Assembly (NCBI RefSeq): GCF_000003195.3
Contig: NC_012871.2
Span: forward strand, 47,687,110-47,751,109
Direction: 5' to 3'
Source of the DNA: Sorghum bicolor
Lineage: Eukaryota > Streptophyta > Magnoliopsida > Poales > Poaceae
Length of the DNA stretch: 64,000 bases
Shown piece by piece: positions 10,647 to 23,000 of this stretch (its first letter is position 1; the number at the start of each line of letters is the position of its first letter). The translations under genes and the position numbers were made by a program. A model generated the notes under the pieces. That model worked only from the letters and a program-made list of their open reading frames with translations, was not told where the DNA came from and did no database searches.

Positions 10647-11106
10647 TGTCGACGAAAGCTGGTCGGCAGTCTACCTTGGGATGTACCCACGGTAGTAGTT
10701 TATCGGTAGACGGTGCGCAAGCTACGAACTCGATGGTGACGCAAGACATAGACAAGGTTTTTATCCAGGTTCGGCCACCGTGTGGGCGTAATACCTACGT
10801 CCTACGTCTGATTGTATTGGATTGTATTGAGAGAATAATGTGTCCTAGGGGGGTCCCTTGTCCCTCCTGATATAGTCCGGAGGGCAGGGTTACAGATCCG
10901 GAAACTAATCCTAGTCGGTTACAATTGCCATAGATAGCACGATATCAATCCCTATTCTAACCGACTAGAATCCTGCTTGATCTTCACGTCTTGTTTCCTT
11001 GCGCGAAACTCCGAGCGGTCGGATCAAGCCTCGAACTGTCTTCGTGATGGGCCAAGCCTCCTGGCCCAAGTCTAGCCGTAAGGGTATAGGGGTTTATACC
11101 CCCACA
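10647..11106 (-). repeat. 5' LTR of the Tat-like element
   Basis: A 460-bp copy of the LTR seen again at 34400-34855 and 36800-37254. On the minus strand it starts TGTGGGGGTATA and ends CGTCGACA. It is inserted in the leader of an Angela-like element: Angela sequence resumes at 11107. The matching target duplication cannot be checked because the other end of the element is lost. Confidence 0.8.
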
Positions 11107-11904
11107 TATAGCCCATTATCAATTTAGGGATCTCCATCTCCATCTATCTGTTCATCATGGTGATCTCCATCTCCATGATCCATGTACGCCATCCTCCAGT
11201 AATGAGTCCACCATGACTAGCTATCACTAATGCAAGGTAGTGAATTAAAATTACATAGTCATGGGTAGGATCATCACAGATTGGCACGCAGGCCATTACA
11301 TCAAATAGACAATATCTATGTGGCTCCAGCCATATTATCATAATCATGACATGCAAGACATAAATTACTTACATGCATCACATACACATAAGGGTTATAC
11401 TAGTCATGAATCCCTACAAAATAGAGTTAACCGATTTCGATGTCTAAACTTGTAGGGCCAAAAACTCTATTTTCTAGGCCCATTTTTGCAATTCTAATTT
11501 TGCTGAATACGGTTTTAGGTGAAGAATTCGATGTAAAAATTTTTTGTCTATGATTTTTGTTTAGAAATCATCTCAATCTGAGTTACGGATCAAAAGTTAT
11601 GATTGTTTTATCGAACAACACTATTCTTGGCAATCCGACACCCGGCAATAGATCCAGTCTACTACCGTTGTGCATCATATGCGCTCGACACTTGACCTAG
11701 AGTTCAATTAGATCAATCTGATTTATCTCTATCTGCCATGACTAGGTTTACATGTATCACTTAACTCAGATGGCAGAATTCTGACCGGTACGAGTAGATC
11801 ATTACAATACCAGCACGACAAGACCATGAACCAAGAGCAGAGACTCATCTAAAACCGCATATATCACTATATGTACCCAATTGAACCTATAAAAAAGCAA
11901 CAAC
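11107..11904 (-). mobile_element. Untranslated leader of an Angela/BARE-like Copia element
   Basis: Non-coding sequence between the primer-binding site at 11917-11905 and the point where the Tat-like LTR entered. It shows no long ORF. Its composition and position fit the long leader of Angela/BARE elements. The gag-pol part is missing from the window. Confidence 0.55.
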
Positions 11905-11917
11905 GACTCTAATACCA
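11905..11917 (-). other. Copia primer-binding site (initiator Met tRNA type)
   Basis: The minus strand reads TGGTATTAGAGTC, a one-or-two-base variant of the TGGTATCAGAGC site that plant Copia elements use to prime on initiator tRNA-Met. It abuts the LTR at about 11920. Confidence 0.7.
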
Positions 11918-11919
11918 CT

Positions 11920-13165
11920 AAAGGATTATGATGACACTACGCTAGCCAGAAAATAACAAATTTTGACCTCATAAACTAGGATCAATTGCTAGTTATAGAT
12001 CACGGGATTACCACTAGACGCGTAGGTGCAGCGAAAGCGACTCGGTGTAGTCGTGCATGTAGTAGCAGTGCCATGCAGTTGTGTGGTCATCCACCACGTC
12101 AATCCCTCTTGTGCAGTTCGTCCTTGTGCTTTAGATGCAGCCTCCAAGGTATCCCACACATGCAACGAAGAAGCGTCGTGCCTCCGAACTGCTAGGTTTG
12201 CGAGGAGCAATAGGTGGCGTGGGTGAGCGGCGGCAGCTGCCAAATGATATGTTACAACCCTAGCCGCCTCTACCCTCTCTTTTATATGCGTCCCCTAATT
12301 ATCCCTGAGTTGGAGGTCCAATTAGGAAACCTAAGCCTTGTCTAATTCGGGTCCAACGCGAATTAGGCTTGCAGCCCCTTAAGCACGCGACCCTATGGGT
12401 TCATGTACATATAGACATGAATCGAGTATTCCTACTTGCCCAATAGTTGACAGCGGCCTCTAGCAAGGTGTGACAACTCCTATACACATGCAAAGATCAT
12501 ATCAAACGAACCACTACAAACATATACATGTTATTCCCTTGCCACACGATATTTGGTCCAACTCAGGGGTTAACACTTAACCCAAGCACGGCCATGCATT
12601 TATTGATCCAATCACTTGAGTGATCTAGTGATACCTCTCTCACATAGAGAGGGGCAAGTTCTATCTTGATTATCTATGTCTCACAACATGTTTCTCGATA
12701 AACTCAAAGACCACCTTTATAACTACCTTGTTACGGAGTAGCGTTTAATAGTCCCTAAGTAGGTCATTTTACATCTTGAGAACATACGACAATCTCAGGT
12801 CTAAGGACATAATGTACATGATGCACAAAGAGATAATAAGAACATCTCAGGTTGGGTTAGTTCAGCCTCATGTCATACATGTGCCTACATTATTAGTTTG
12901 ACATCTCTATGTCTATGACTTGTAAAATATAGTCATCAACTAATACATGTGTTAATCTAATATTCATGTGTGTCCTCACATGAACTCTGATCAGGGACTA
13001 CTTTAGAATAACCATACAAGTAAAAGAGTTTTACAAACAATTCACATAATTTTCAATCAATACAAGTTTGCCTATAATGGATATTCATTGAACTCATAAT
13101 ATATGTCATGGATATAATCGTACTATCATCATCTATGTGATTATCTCTAGGGCATTTTCCCAACA
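11920..13165 (-). repeat. 5' LTR of an Angela/BARE-like Copia element
   Basis: On the minus strand the LTR starts TGTTGGGAAAATGCCCTAGA at 13165, the signature start of Angela/BARE-type grass LTRs, and runs about 1.25 kb to the primer-binding site. Only this LTR and part of the leader remain. The small ORFs at 11986-12243 are on LTR sequence and are not genes. Confidence 0.75.
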
Positions 13166-13783
13166 GACGGTCCCTTGTTGATCCCAGACAATGAACAAGA
13201 AAGTAGAAATATGCGAGGATTGAAATGTATGGGAGATGGTAAACGGTCATCATTCGATGTTATATAGCATGTTGAGCACATTCCTAGCATATTCAAGGGC
13301 AATAAAGTCCTTTAGTGCCCAAGTCTCAACCACTCCCTTCTGTGATGACATTGTTGACCTCTGGTGGTGTCCTATGCATCTAGGCTACTTGGGACAGACC
13401 ACAACAATGATGGAAACTTTGACAGGAGTCCACCGACTAGATCTGCCCTATATCTCATGCGGCAAGATCCAACGCGTCATGGAAGGTGGCCCCTTTTGGT
13501 CACCTTTGGCGTGTCGTGTAGAGGAAAACCAAAATGTGTGATACAAGGAGATTGTAGATCTCTTTCATTGGCGAATTGAGAAACACCCAGATGTACCCTC
13601 CCCAACACTAATGGATAGACCCCCTGGCTCCTATAACTACTCAGTTCATTGCTCCATCAAGTGGCACAAGTGGCAAAAGTTAGTCTATCCCATGCCACAT
13701 CATATCGATATGGCTAAGTTGAGCGTGCATGTGGTATGCTCTTCGTTTGTCTTAGCCTAATAATAGGTGTACACACAAACTAT
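13166..13783. other. No gene recognised
   Basis: Mixed-composition sequence between the Angela LTR and a MITE. Overlapping short frames (13236-13579, plus) carry no motif that I recognise. It could be old transposon sequence. Confidence 0.4.
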
Positions 13784-14028
13784 GGCCTTGTTTAGATGCG
13801 AAAAGATTTTGGATTTCGCTATTGTAGCACTTTCGTTTGTTTGTGGCAAAAATTGTCCAATCATAGACTAACTAGGATCAAAAGATTCGTCTCGCGATTT
13901 ACAGTAAAACTGTGCAATTAGTTTTAATTGTCATCTATATTTAATGTGTTTAATGCATGTGCTGAAAGATTCGATGTGACAGGGAATCTTGAAAACTTTT
14001 TGGTTTTTTGGGTGAACTAAACAAGGCC
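13784..14028. mobile_element. MITE of the GGCCTTGTTTAG family
   Basis: A 245-bp element with inverted ends GGCCTTGTTTAG...CTAAACAAGGCC, flanked by TAT on both sides (13781-13783 and 14029-14031). The internal sequence (ATTCGTCTCGCGATTTACAG, TGTGCAATTAG) is the familiar body of a very abundant MITE of sorghum and its relatives. A second, interrupted copy lies at 56689-57191. It carries no coding capacity. Confidence 0.85.
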
Positions 14029-14031
14029 TAT

Positions 14032-15200
14032 CTATTTTGAGTTGAGGCAATGTTTAATATAACGCTCATAGGAGACTAAGATTTAATAATACACCTAATA
14101 CAGGATTTATCTGGTCTAATTGAATAAGAAATGAGCCAAACCTAATTAAAATCTAATGGTTGCTTGATAATTGGATTATGTAATAGATATATAAATATAT
14201 TTCTTGGCTATTAAGTGGGCATAGAAGAAACTTAACAATTAGAAACAAAGCTACATATTCAACTTGTTCACTTGAGATTATTTGTCGAATCTGCTAGCCA
14301 TTCAATATTGTTTCTCTCTCATAATAAATCAACGAACAGAACTTTCAACTATATCTTATTAGCCAAGAGAACAAGTTATATATTTTTTTATCACTAAATT
14401 GAAACAAAATTTTAGACCTCATTTTAATTTATTAACATAAAAACATAAATTTTTAAGAATATTTTAATTGAAGTTTTGCATGTTCACAAGTATGGTATTA
14501 TAATAGGACATCATTGTGAAAAATACATTTTAGTAATTTAATTATAAAGTACTCTAAAAACTTAATTATAAAGTTTGAAAATAAAAGTAGATAATATTTA
14601 AAGTGGTATACATAATAAAAGAATTAAACGGACATAAGTAGCACACTCGAGTTGGCTTTTACAATTTTAAAATTTTATTTTATAGATTAACGTATATATG
14701 GCTATGCAGCCCGCGGCCCGATGGCCCGGCCCATGGCTCGGTCCAAGCATGCCTAGGCCTGGTGGCCACGGGCCCAGGCCACCACGACCTGAGGGACTAG
14801 GTTGTGCCTGGGTCGCCACCCAAGCACGCGGCAAGGCCTGGGCACAACGGTCGACCCGATAGCGATCTGATAAAAATGAACTATTATGTAGTTATGACTT
14901 GTACATATGCGTTATTAATTGTTATACTAGTGAAAACTAGTATATTATCCATGCTAATGCAATGGAGACTTTTGGTAGTATAGATCAAACATTCAAAAGA
15001 TAATATATGCATCGGGTAACAAAAGCCTAGATGTGGTATGTCCAAGATTCACTAAAAACAATAATGATACATAGAGTTAGATATATAAACATTGATCTCA
15101 TTTGAAATATATTGATAACTTCATAACACACATTGAAAAGAGTTAGAACTACAATAAGTATATTTTTGGGATCATCTTATGTACCCTACATACAAAGGCC
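14032..15200. other. AT-rich intergenic DNA with a GC-rich patch
   Basis: Mostly AT-rich sequence with no ORF of note. A GC-rich patch at about 14700-14870 is made of GGCCCG/GGCCC-type words (CCCGATGGCCCGGCCCATGG) and looks like the end of an old DNA transposon, but I cannot define its borders. Confidence 0.4.
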
Positions 15201-15299
15201 TAAATAAGCATGTCTAGGTGGCAATGATCATCGTGGCAAACGTTGAGGAAGGTGTGTGCGAAGCATCTTTCTACAAAAATCTTCTCTGCAACCAGAGAG

Positions 15300-15810
15300 C
15301 ATGAGATGACTGATATATCATCTGCAACTTAATCCATCAATGGCAATATTTCTTCTGGTTGCTGTCAGTGACCAATATATGAGCTATATTATTTGTCATC
15401 CCAACTCTTATCATTTGCTCAAGACCAATAAGAACAAAATTTAGTATTTTAGAAATCAAGCAAGGTTGTGAAGAACATACCACAATGATCAGCTGCTGGG
15501 TGGAAATAAAACAAACTAATGTGCACCTGTTATATCCGAAGTCACAATTGTGCAACCATACACTGTATTTTTGCTCCAGCCTGGTTCCCTTTCACTTGTT
15601 TGCATAAGGTAATAGTTGGTCGACAATAAATCTGCACCAATTCATGCCAGCAAAGTTGTCAATGTTATTGACTATACTCCATACATTTTTGGTGATGAAA
15701 GTACATGAGCAACAAGCTATTAATTTAGCAATATGATCATCATGAAACACTGTATATTGTAAATATATCAGTGCCTCATTTCTTAACAAATATAGGCAAT
15801 GTCTCAAGCT
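15300..15810 (-). pseudogene. Degenerate coding fragment of unknown type
   Basis: Two neighbouring minus-strand frames (15807-15592 and 15555-15337) read like conserved protein. The segment NFAGMNWCRFIVDQLL resembles a word seen in plant transposon-associated proteins, but I cannot name the family with confidence. Splice junctions and a start are not evident, so this is annotated as a fragment. Confidence 0.3.
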
Positions 15811-17240
15811 TTTTAGCTTTGACTGAGATTCTTAATTACAAAATCTCTAATGTTTTTTGTTTATGAATGTTTAATCAAGACCCTCTATCAGCTTAATGTA
15901 ATTTTCTTATACCTTCCACTCTCTTAACTATGTGTTTGATGCAGCAATTACCTAAGCTCTTTTCCTTATGAACGACATCACTCAATTTGGCAAACAAAAA
16001 AAGTATCCTTTTATGAGGCAATATGTTTTTCTTTTTTTGTCTGATGCTACATCAACTAAAAAGCTTTATTTTCTTAACCTATCAGTCTAGTGAAACAGTA
16101 TAAATTAACCTAGCCATGATAGCCCAAGCCAAATCACCTATAAATTAAATCAAGTGCCCCATGGATTCAAACCATTAGCACTAACCTAAGGCCGAGATCT
16201 TCGACCGAAGCTGGTCCAACTCATTCTTGCGTCTCCTTCGCTCCGAGTGTCACCGCAGCCTGGTTATTAACATGCATAGTTAAGATGACAGAAAAAAGAT
16301 TGTTGCATGGTTAAGATGAAAATGCATTGCACTTTACCTATGGGGTGTATATTAGTTTGCCAAGGTGAATCAAAGAGCTTGCAGTAGACCAAGTGCATAA
16401 TTTTCTGAATTTTATTCATGCTACACCAGACCAAGCAAGTGTAGTAGTAACTAGACAACCATGTGAAGGCATGTGTCATTGGTTACATGATAGACACAAT
16501 TTTAGTGATAATTTTTTTATTAAAAAGGAAACATGTTACCTTAGTGAGCTGCAAACATACTTGATTAGGAGCTCTTTTAATTGGCATTGCAATAAGATCA
16601 TCCCTAAGTTTGATGTCATTATCGTAACCAATTTCCTCAATACAGTCTTATACTTCAATCTAACACTCCAAGCAACACAGGGGAAAAATAAATGATGTAA
16701 TCTTGTAACAGATAATATATAGATGTTAAAGGCACAACTTTGTAACATAAACTGTTATATTATATTAAATAATATACAAACGGCAAATCATGTGATCAAC
16801 TTGTCTAGAGAGCACAACCAATTAATCCATATACTTTCGGTGAAGCACTTACTATCTATATTTCAAGCGCCCTCTATGCTAATGCCCACAACTAACCCTA
16901 TGAAGTGCAGGGTAGCATAATCCTGCGTATTACAGGATTTAGCTTACCAAATAAAAGCATGAACCTCTCATTTCCTTACCTCCCTCTTTTGAAAGATCTA
17001 CATCCTTATTCTCATATGTAAGGACATAATCCTAGTCTTTGAGGACATCCACCTTTGAGCCATTAGTTAGGCTGTCTTTCCTCAATGATTTATATAGACC
17101 ACTTTGACCTTTAAAATCATAGGCTAAGAAAATATACTTGTGAAAAAAGATATACAATGCAAAAACTATTGAATGAACATCGCAGTACTTGTGTAATTAG
17201 AAGAGGGAAATGCATCAATCAGAAGCATAGAACCGAACAC
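15811..17240. other. No gene recognised
   Basis: AT-rich sequence with only short frames in several directions (for example 16267-16479 minus and 16393-16695 plus), none with a recognisable motif. It may be transposon-derived. Confidence 0.35.
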
Positions 17241-17243
17241 CAC

Positions 17244-17950
17244 TCACCAGTGATGAAGTAGTTTTTTTTGACAAAGAGTGATGAAGTAGTTGAACATCCT
17301 CTCAAACGCCATGTAGAGGTCCTCACAGCTGGAGCACATGGGGCTGCCTCTAGACGCAGCCCCCTCCGCTGGCACCTTGTTCTTGAAGGCGTTCACAACG
17401 AGGGTGCTCTTCTCATAGTTCCACATGGGCAGCCATCCCACCAATTGCGCTCTGCACTGATTGAAAAAATCACATCGGTCAACCCACTAGGCATCAGTTC
17501 CTGGCCAAAACGGTAACGCCTTGCGACTAATCGGTGGGGTCTTACTTGGTGGTGGCGGCGCAGCGGGGGAAATTTATCGTCGCTAGCCTTGTCAGCCGCT
17601 AGGGCGCTAGGCAGGGTCTGGGAAGGCACGCTGGAGATGCCAGCGGATGCGGCAGCTATCCGCGGGCCGAGGGTGAGCACGACGGCGATGTCCTCACAGT
17701 AGTCCCAGTTGCGGTCGGTGGACTCAGAGCCCAACTGATGAGACAAAGTGTGAGATGGGGGATCAGCGAGTATGAGGAAGAGGTTGGGGTCGGCGGCGCA
17801 GCCCCACATATCACCTTCGAGAACTAGGCGCCGATCTGCGTCATTTTGGTTCCCGTAGTGGTCTCCAGGATGTGCAGCTGTCGTGCCCTTCGCCCAAATC
17901 CTAGTCATGCTCCTGTGCATGGAGGTGCTGCCGCCGTCTCCTAACCCCAT
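17244..17950 (-). CDS. Unidentified two-exon coding fragment
   Basis: Function unknown. A GC-rich minus-strand frame starts with ATG at 17950 and stays open for about 185 codons. A plausible donor (CAA|GTAAGA) lies near 17545, and a plausible acceptor (CAATCAGTGCAG) near 17461, giving a second piece with QLVGWLPMWNYEKSTLVVNA and CSSCEDLYMAFERMFNYF, which ends at a stop near 17246. GC-rich codons and a local island in AT-rich DNA suggest either a small gene or a captured gene fragment in a transposon. Tryptophans and a Cys pair in the second piece look conserved-protein-like. Confidence 0.35.
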
Positions 17951-18808
17951 ATCGTGTGTTGAGCTTTTGTTTCTTCAGAAAAGAGAAAAATAATGTGGAG
18001 GTGGGAATCGAACCGAGCTTAGGCGTATGGACGAAGTCGCATGGATGGTTCGCTCCTTGCGGAGGATGAGATTGATACACTCATTCTGCGTCGTTGGATG
18101 TGAGTAAGGAGAGAGAAAAGATGAGAACCAATGTGGATAATCTATTTTAAAGATGCTATTTTTTTAGGTACACTTTTGTGGGTGGATGAATAAGGGACAT
18201 AACAGTGAGAGATATTTTTTTAGTGTGGATCTTGCGAAGAAAAAGTTGGTAAATTAGTAGGGTAGATGATAAACAATCGGTGAAAATGATGTAGTGTTTC
18301 AGCATTTGGTAAAAATATTAATGAAAATGAACTGGTTTCAGTTTGACGGGCCGTGGGAGGACACGACACGAGAAAAACACCATGCTTGATGGGTTGGCAC
18401 AGCACCAAAACTGCCCTGTGGGTTATGCCTTAGGCCGAAGGCTAGGCACGAAGCCTGTAGAGGCACGAAACCCAAGCACGACCGCCTGTAGCGGCCCGAC
18501 GACCCACGACATGCTCGTTGGACATATATAGATTGACGTGTGCAGGAGAAATTAGGGATACAACGTCCGTCTAATATTCAACAACTTTGTATATAGTACA
18601 TTTAATTTAATTATTAATATCTCTAACTAGTTTGTGCTCTCACCTATTGCCGACCACTGTTATGTGTTGTCTCCGCTTGCTATTCGGCTATTATGCTTTG
18701 AAATTAAATAAAACATACTATATGCAGCAAAAATATAAATGACCAAATTGGTCAAATATTGCAACATTTACAGATCAAGTTATTTTCAGATTTTCTTCTA
18801 AATATAAA
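17951..18808. other. Intergenic DNA, possible transposon end
   Basis: No gene is recognised. A GC-rich patch at about 18343-18535 (ACGGGCCGTGGGAGGACACG and many GGCACGA words) resembles the patch at 14700-14870 and could be a DNA-transposon terminal region. The bases 18800-18808 are the target duplication of the next element. Confidence 0.35.
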
Positions 18809-19565
18809 CAAAAAAGTCTACGTAACCTTCTAAACTGTACGACTACTTAACCCCTGAACTATAAAACCAAATTTTCTACTCTCTAAACTTTCCAAAACCT
18901 ATCAAATAGCTTCCTCAAGCGGTTTTGGATGGTGGTATTATTACAGTGACGGTGGTTTGGCTTTTTATTTTTTATTTATTTTTGCTGAATCTTTGAAAAA
19001 TCATAATAAATCATAGAAAAATTATAAAAATAAAAAATCTAATTTTGTTAGACTCTATATGAGTAGATCTACACATTGAATATATAATATGGTATGTTTT
19101 AGTACAAAATTTTTATTGTAGCTTTATACCTATGAATTATTTCAATTAACTAAGCAAAGATCTAAAGATACAGTAAAAACTTTATACTAAATCATACTAT
19201 ATTATATATTCATGTCGAGTGCAATAATATAGAATTTTTACGCATGTCGAGATCTAAAGATATAGTAAAAACTTTATACTAAATTATACTATATTATATA
19301 TTCATGTCGAGTGTTAATCTACGCATGTCGAGTGCAATAAAATTAGAATTTTTATTTTATAATTTTTCTGTGTTTTTTATGATTTTTTTGAATATTTAGC
19401 AAAAATAAATAAAAAAGAAAAAAAATAAAACCACCCTCCAAAACTGCATAAGGGGTTATTTAACCAGTTTTGGAAAGTTCAAGGGTAGAAAATTCAGTTT
19501 TATAGTTCTATAGAGATTAAGTAGTCCACTCTATATAGTTAAGGTGGTTATATAGACTTTTTTCC
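18809..19565. mobile_element. Mutator-type MITE with long terminal inverted repeats
   Basis: The two ends are long, imperfect inverted repeats of more than 100 bp; left begins with CAAAAAAGTCTACGTAACC, and the right end mirrors it. Nine-base duplications AAATATAAA flank it (18800-18808 and 19566-19574), the length made by Mutator-like transposases. The middle is AT-rich and holds a direct internal duplication of about 60 bp (near 19150 and 19250, word TTCATGTCGAGTG). No transposase is encoded, so it is non-autonomous. It ends about 500 bp upstream of the EPL start codon. Confidence 0.8.
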
Positions 19566-19679
19566 AAATATAAACCTAATACAAGTAATACGAATACATA
19601 GTTTCAAAAAAAAATACAAATACAAATGCAAGTAGGTATGTACACCGTATACGCCCATACGGATACGTACACGTACTCA

Positions 19680-20066
19680 ACTGCCGCGCCCTCGAGCCCG
19701 AACCTGGCTCCCAATCCCTCCCCTCGGCTCGACGCCCTGCCTCTTTCTTCCTCCTCGCGTCCTCCTTCCCTCGCTCCCATTTCCTTTCAAACCCTAAGAG
19801 CCCGATTCCCCGCTCAAAACCCTAACCCTAGCTCCCCCGCCTCCTTCCCTCCGCGTCACCCACCGCTCCGCGGCATCCCTCGCGGCTCCCGCGGCCCGGC
19901 GCGCCCGGCCCTGCCACTCGGCCCTCGCGGACCTAGGGTTTCTCCCGGGCCCGAGCTGCTCGTTCGTTCACTGCCTTGGGCGAGCCGGTGCAAGCGGTTG
20001 GTTGGGCGAGGAGGTGGTGAGCGGAGATGAGATGAGGTTGCAGCGGCGGTGGGGGTGGTGGGAACT
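19680..20066 (+). promoter_or_regulatory. EPL 5' leader with telo-box motifs
   Basis: GC- and pyrimidine-rich leader upstream of the EPL start. It carries AAACCCTAA at 19789-19797 and AAAACCCTAACCCTAG at 19816-19831, matching the plant telo-box, which binds TRB-type Myb proteins. The transcription start is not determined. Long frames here are composition artefacts, because the family N-terminus starts at 20067. Confidence 0.5.
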
Positions 20067-23000
20067 ATGAGTAGGCTCTCGTTCAGGCCGCGGCCGCTCG
20101 ACATCCACAAGAAGCTCCCCATCCTCAAGTCTGTTCGGGAGTTCGAGGATGACGAGCCAGGGGTCGCGCCGCTTTCCTCTGCGAGGGCTGGGGTGCTGCT
20201 GCGGCACTCAGGAGCTGAGCTCACCGCGTCTGGGGCGAACAACGCCACAGAAGGCGAGGTATTTTGGTCCTGCTGCTTGAGTCTGCTTCAGCAATGTTAA
20301 ATGTTGGACCTTATAGGATCATAGAGTTTGTTTCTAGGTTGAACTTTGAAGTGACATGAATTGAGCTTTGGTCTGTGTTTGAATCCCCATTTGACCAACT
20401 AAGCTCTCTGATACATGCGACATATGTCTGTACTGTTTGTTGCAGTTGTTGTTTTGGTGGCCATTGTGAAAATGTGAAATGAAGAGACTTGGGTTAGACT
20501 GCAGGCTGTAATAATGTTTGGACATGTCAAATGAAGTTTACTATTGTGTCTAAATTTACGTGGACAGGGCCTGTTTGGATCCCATGAATTGAAACCAATA
20601 TCTAGAAAGTGCTTCCCATTTCATTATTATATTACTTTCTAATTCCTCACAATTCTTGGGAATCAAACATGGCCTAATATTAGAACTAGCTAGAAATAAG
20701 GCTTTTCTGGTGGGATGATACATGCTGTATCCTATAATAGCTTTTCATATACATTTCTTTATGAACCTATCAATACCACTCACCTTTAGGTCTGAAGAGT
20801 CGCTTAATGAAGATGTTGTTGTTAATACTTTCATTTATGTACATCTCATTTATAAGAGGGCAAGCCTTTATCAATTAATCTATTTTGAACTCATTGCCTG
20901 TTTCTCTTGTCTGGAATTTGTATACACACTGCTTGTTATTTTTTGGACAATAGTTCAGATATTGTACAGTAATTTGTTGGTGCAGATTTCCAACAATATT
21001 AATTTTTTTATCTCCACCTAATTGAAACCATAGTGATTTTTCCTATTTTACCCTTTTTCTTAAATGTCTTGTCCCTGGAAGAATTCAAAATCATTGCTTT
21101 GCTAGGTTTATCTGAGAGTATATATATCTGATCAGTTTAAAACTTTAAATTATTGTATGGGCTATTCCAGACCACTATTACAAGAAAACATAGTCTGATG
21201 TGGGCTTCTCTAATTCTATCACCTAAACCAATATGTTCTTGGTACATCTATTGGACTGCTACTATATGTTTCAAAGGATGCTGGACAAAGGAATTATATC
21301 ACTCTACTCTGCAGGGAAATCAAGCACCCAGTAAGAAAAATGCCCAAGAAATACCTACACCGCAGTTTGATGCTGTGGACACATATGAAAGGGATTATAC
21401 TCGTACCTTTGCACAACCGACATCTTATATACGTGGAAGAGGAGGTTTCTTTCTTGTTACTTCCCTGGGATTCATTCTTTTCTTGTTAAACTTACACTGT
21501 TATGTTTATTAGGTTTATTACTAAGAGTGATCAATATCTGCAGCCAGAGCTGAGATCGGTGAATTTGTTGAGTATGACCTAGACAATGAAGATGAGGACT
21601 GGCTTGAAGAATTCAATAACGAGCGGAAGAATATAAACCCTGAAAAGTAAGAGAATACTATTGATCTAGATAACTTAAGAATATATATAAATTAGAAATG
21701 CATTGTTTTGAACTTATCAGCCAGAACTTTACAGCCAGCCAGCAGTGTTTTTCTCTCACAACAAAACAGCATCAGCCACTTGGCCTTGTTTTACGGCCAG
21801 CCAAACAGGCTGGAATTTAAGTTGTGGTTAGAGTATGCACCATGTGCATAGATTATTATTAGAATGAACTTGAGATTTTAGAACTACTCCATTCCAAATT
21901 ATATGACATATTGGCTTTTCTAGATACATTGCTTTTACTATGCATTTAGACATAGTGCATATCTAAGTGCATAGCAAGAACTATGTATCTAAAAAAGCCA
22001 AAACGTCTTATAATTTGGAATGGAGGGATCATATGCTTTCAGGCTATTTTAAATATTTGTAAATTAAGGTCGGCTAGAGCGTATATATTGCTATGTTTCT
22101 ACTCTCTGGCCCTACTTAAGAAGATAAAAGACGTTAAATGATTGCAACTTGTCATCGCTTCCTTGGTTTTTGATATGGTGGTTACAGAGGCATATTGTGA
22201 AATGGAAGGAGAAAGGTCTGTTTTGATTCTGAAGTTTAGTTAACACTTGTACAGCTGTACCATTTAGAATATTCTTAGTGACTACGTAATATTGGTATGG
22301 CGTGTATTGGTGGTTTTTCTGACCCTTTTTTTTGGGTTGAGGGGGGTGGGTGGGAGGGATTCATATTTCAACTTCCTTTTCTTCATTCAATTAATTCTGT
22401 GCAAAAGAACAGTTTGTCAATTATTTTTGTCCTTTGTGCCATTTTTTTCTATATTTTAATTGAAGTCCTATCACAGGTTGGAGGTCCTCCTATTCAAGCT
22501 GGAAGTTTTGGACCACAAAGCTCGTGAAAGAGCAGGAGCCATAACACCAACGTTCATAGGACCAGTGCCAGTCCTCTTGCAGCTAGATGCTGCTATGGAG
22601 GTAAAACCACATGCTAAATGGAAACCTTAAGGAGATAAGTAGTTAGCCTGCGGATTATATTTCATTTTATTAGTGGATCCTGTACTTGATATAGCAGCAT
22701 CACTCATACTTTAGATCCACTTGAAGCTCAGATGGGTAGAAAGCTGGCCATTGAATTTCGCGTATTCAATGTCTTTTAGATACATCTGATATGAATGTTT
22801 TTGTTCGATATGATGTACAATGTACTGATGTTTGATGTCTGGTGTCCAATATGTGTGAAAGCACTTATGCATCAAATTCAAAACTCCCATGTTTTTTCAG
22901 TGTTGTACTCTTTAACGACAGCAGTACAAGATATTTATAACAGAAGTGACTTTGCAATATGTTCGCATCCTACTGTTTGTTGAAAAATATTGGTGTTTAA

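Noticed and set aside
19626..20030. 134-codon frame upstream of EPL
   Set aside because: It is in the EPL 5' leader, is Pro/Ser-rich from composition only, and the family N-terminus starts at 20067.
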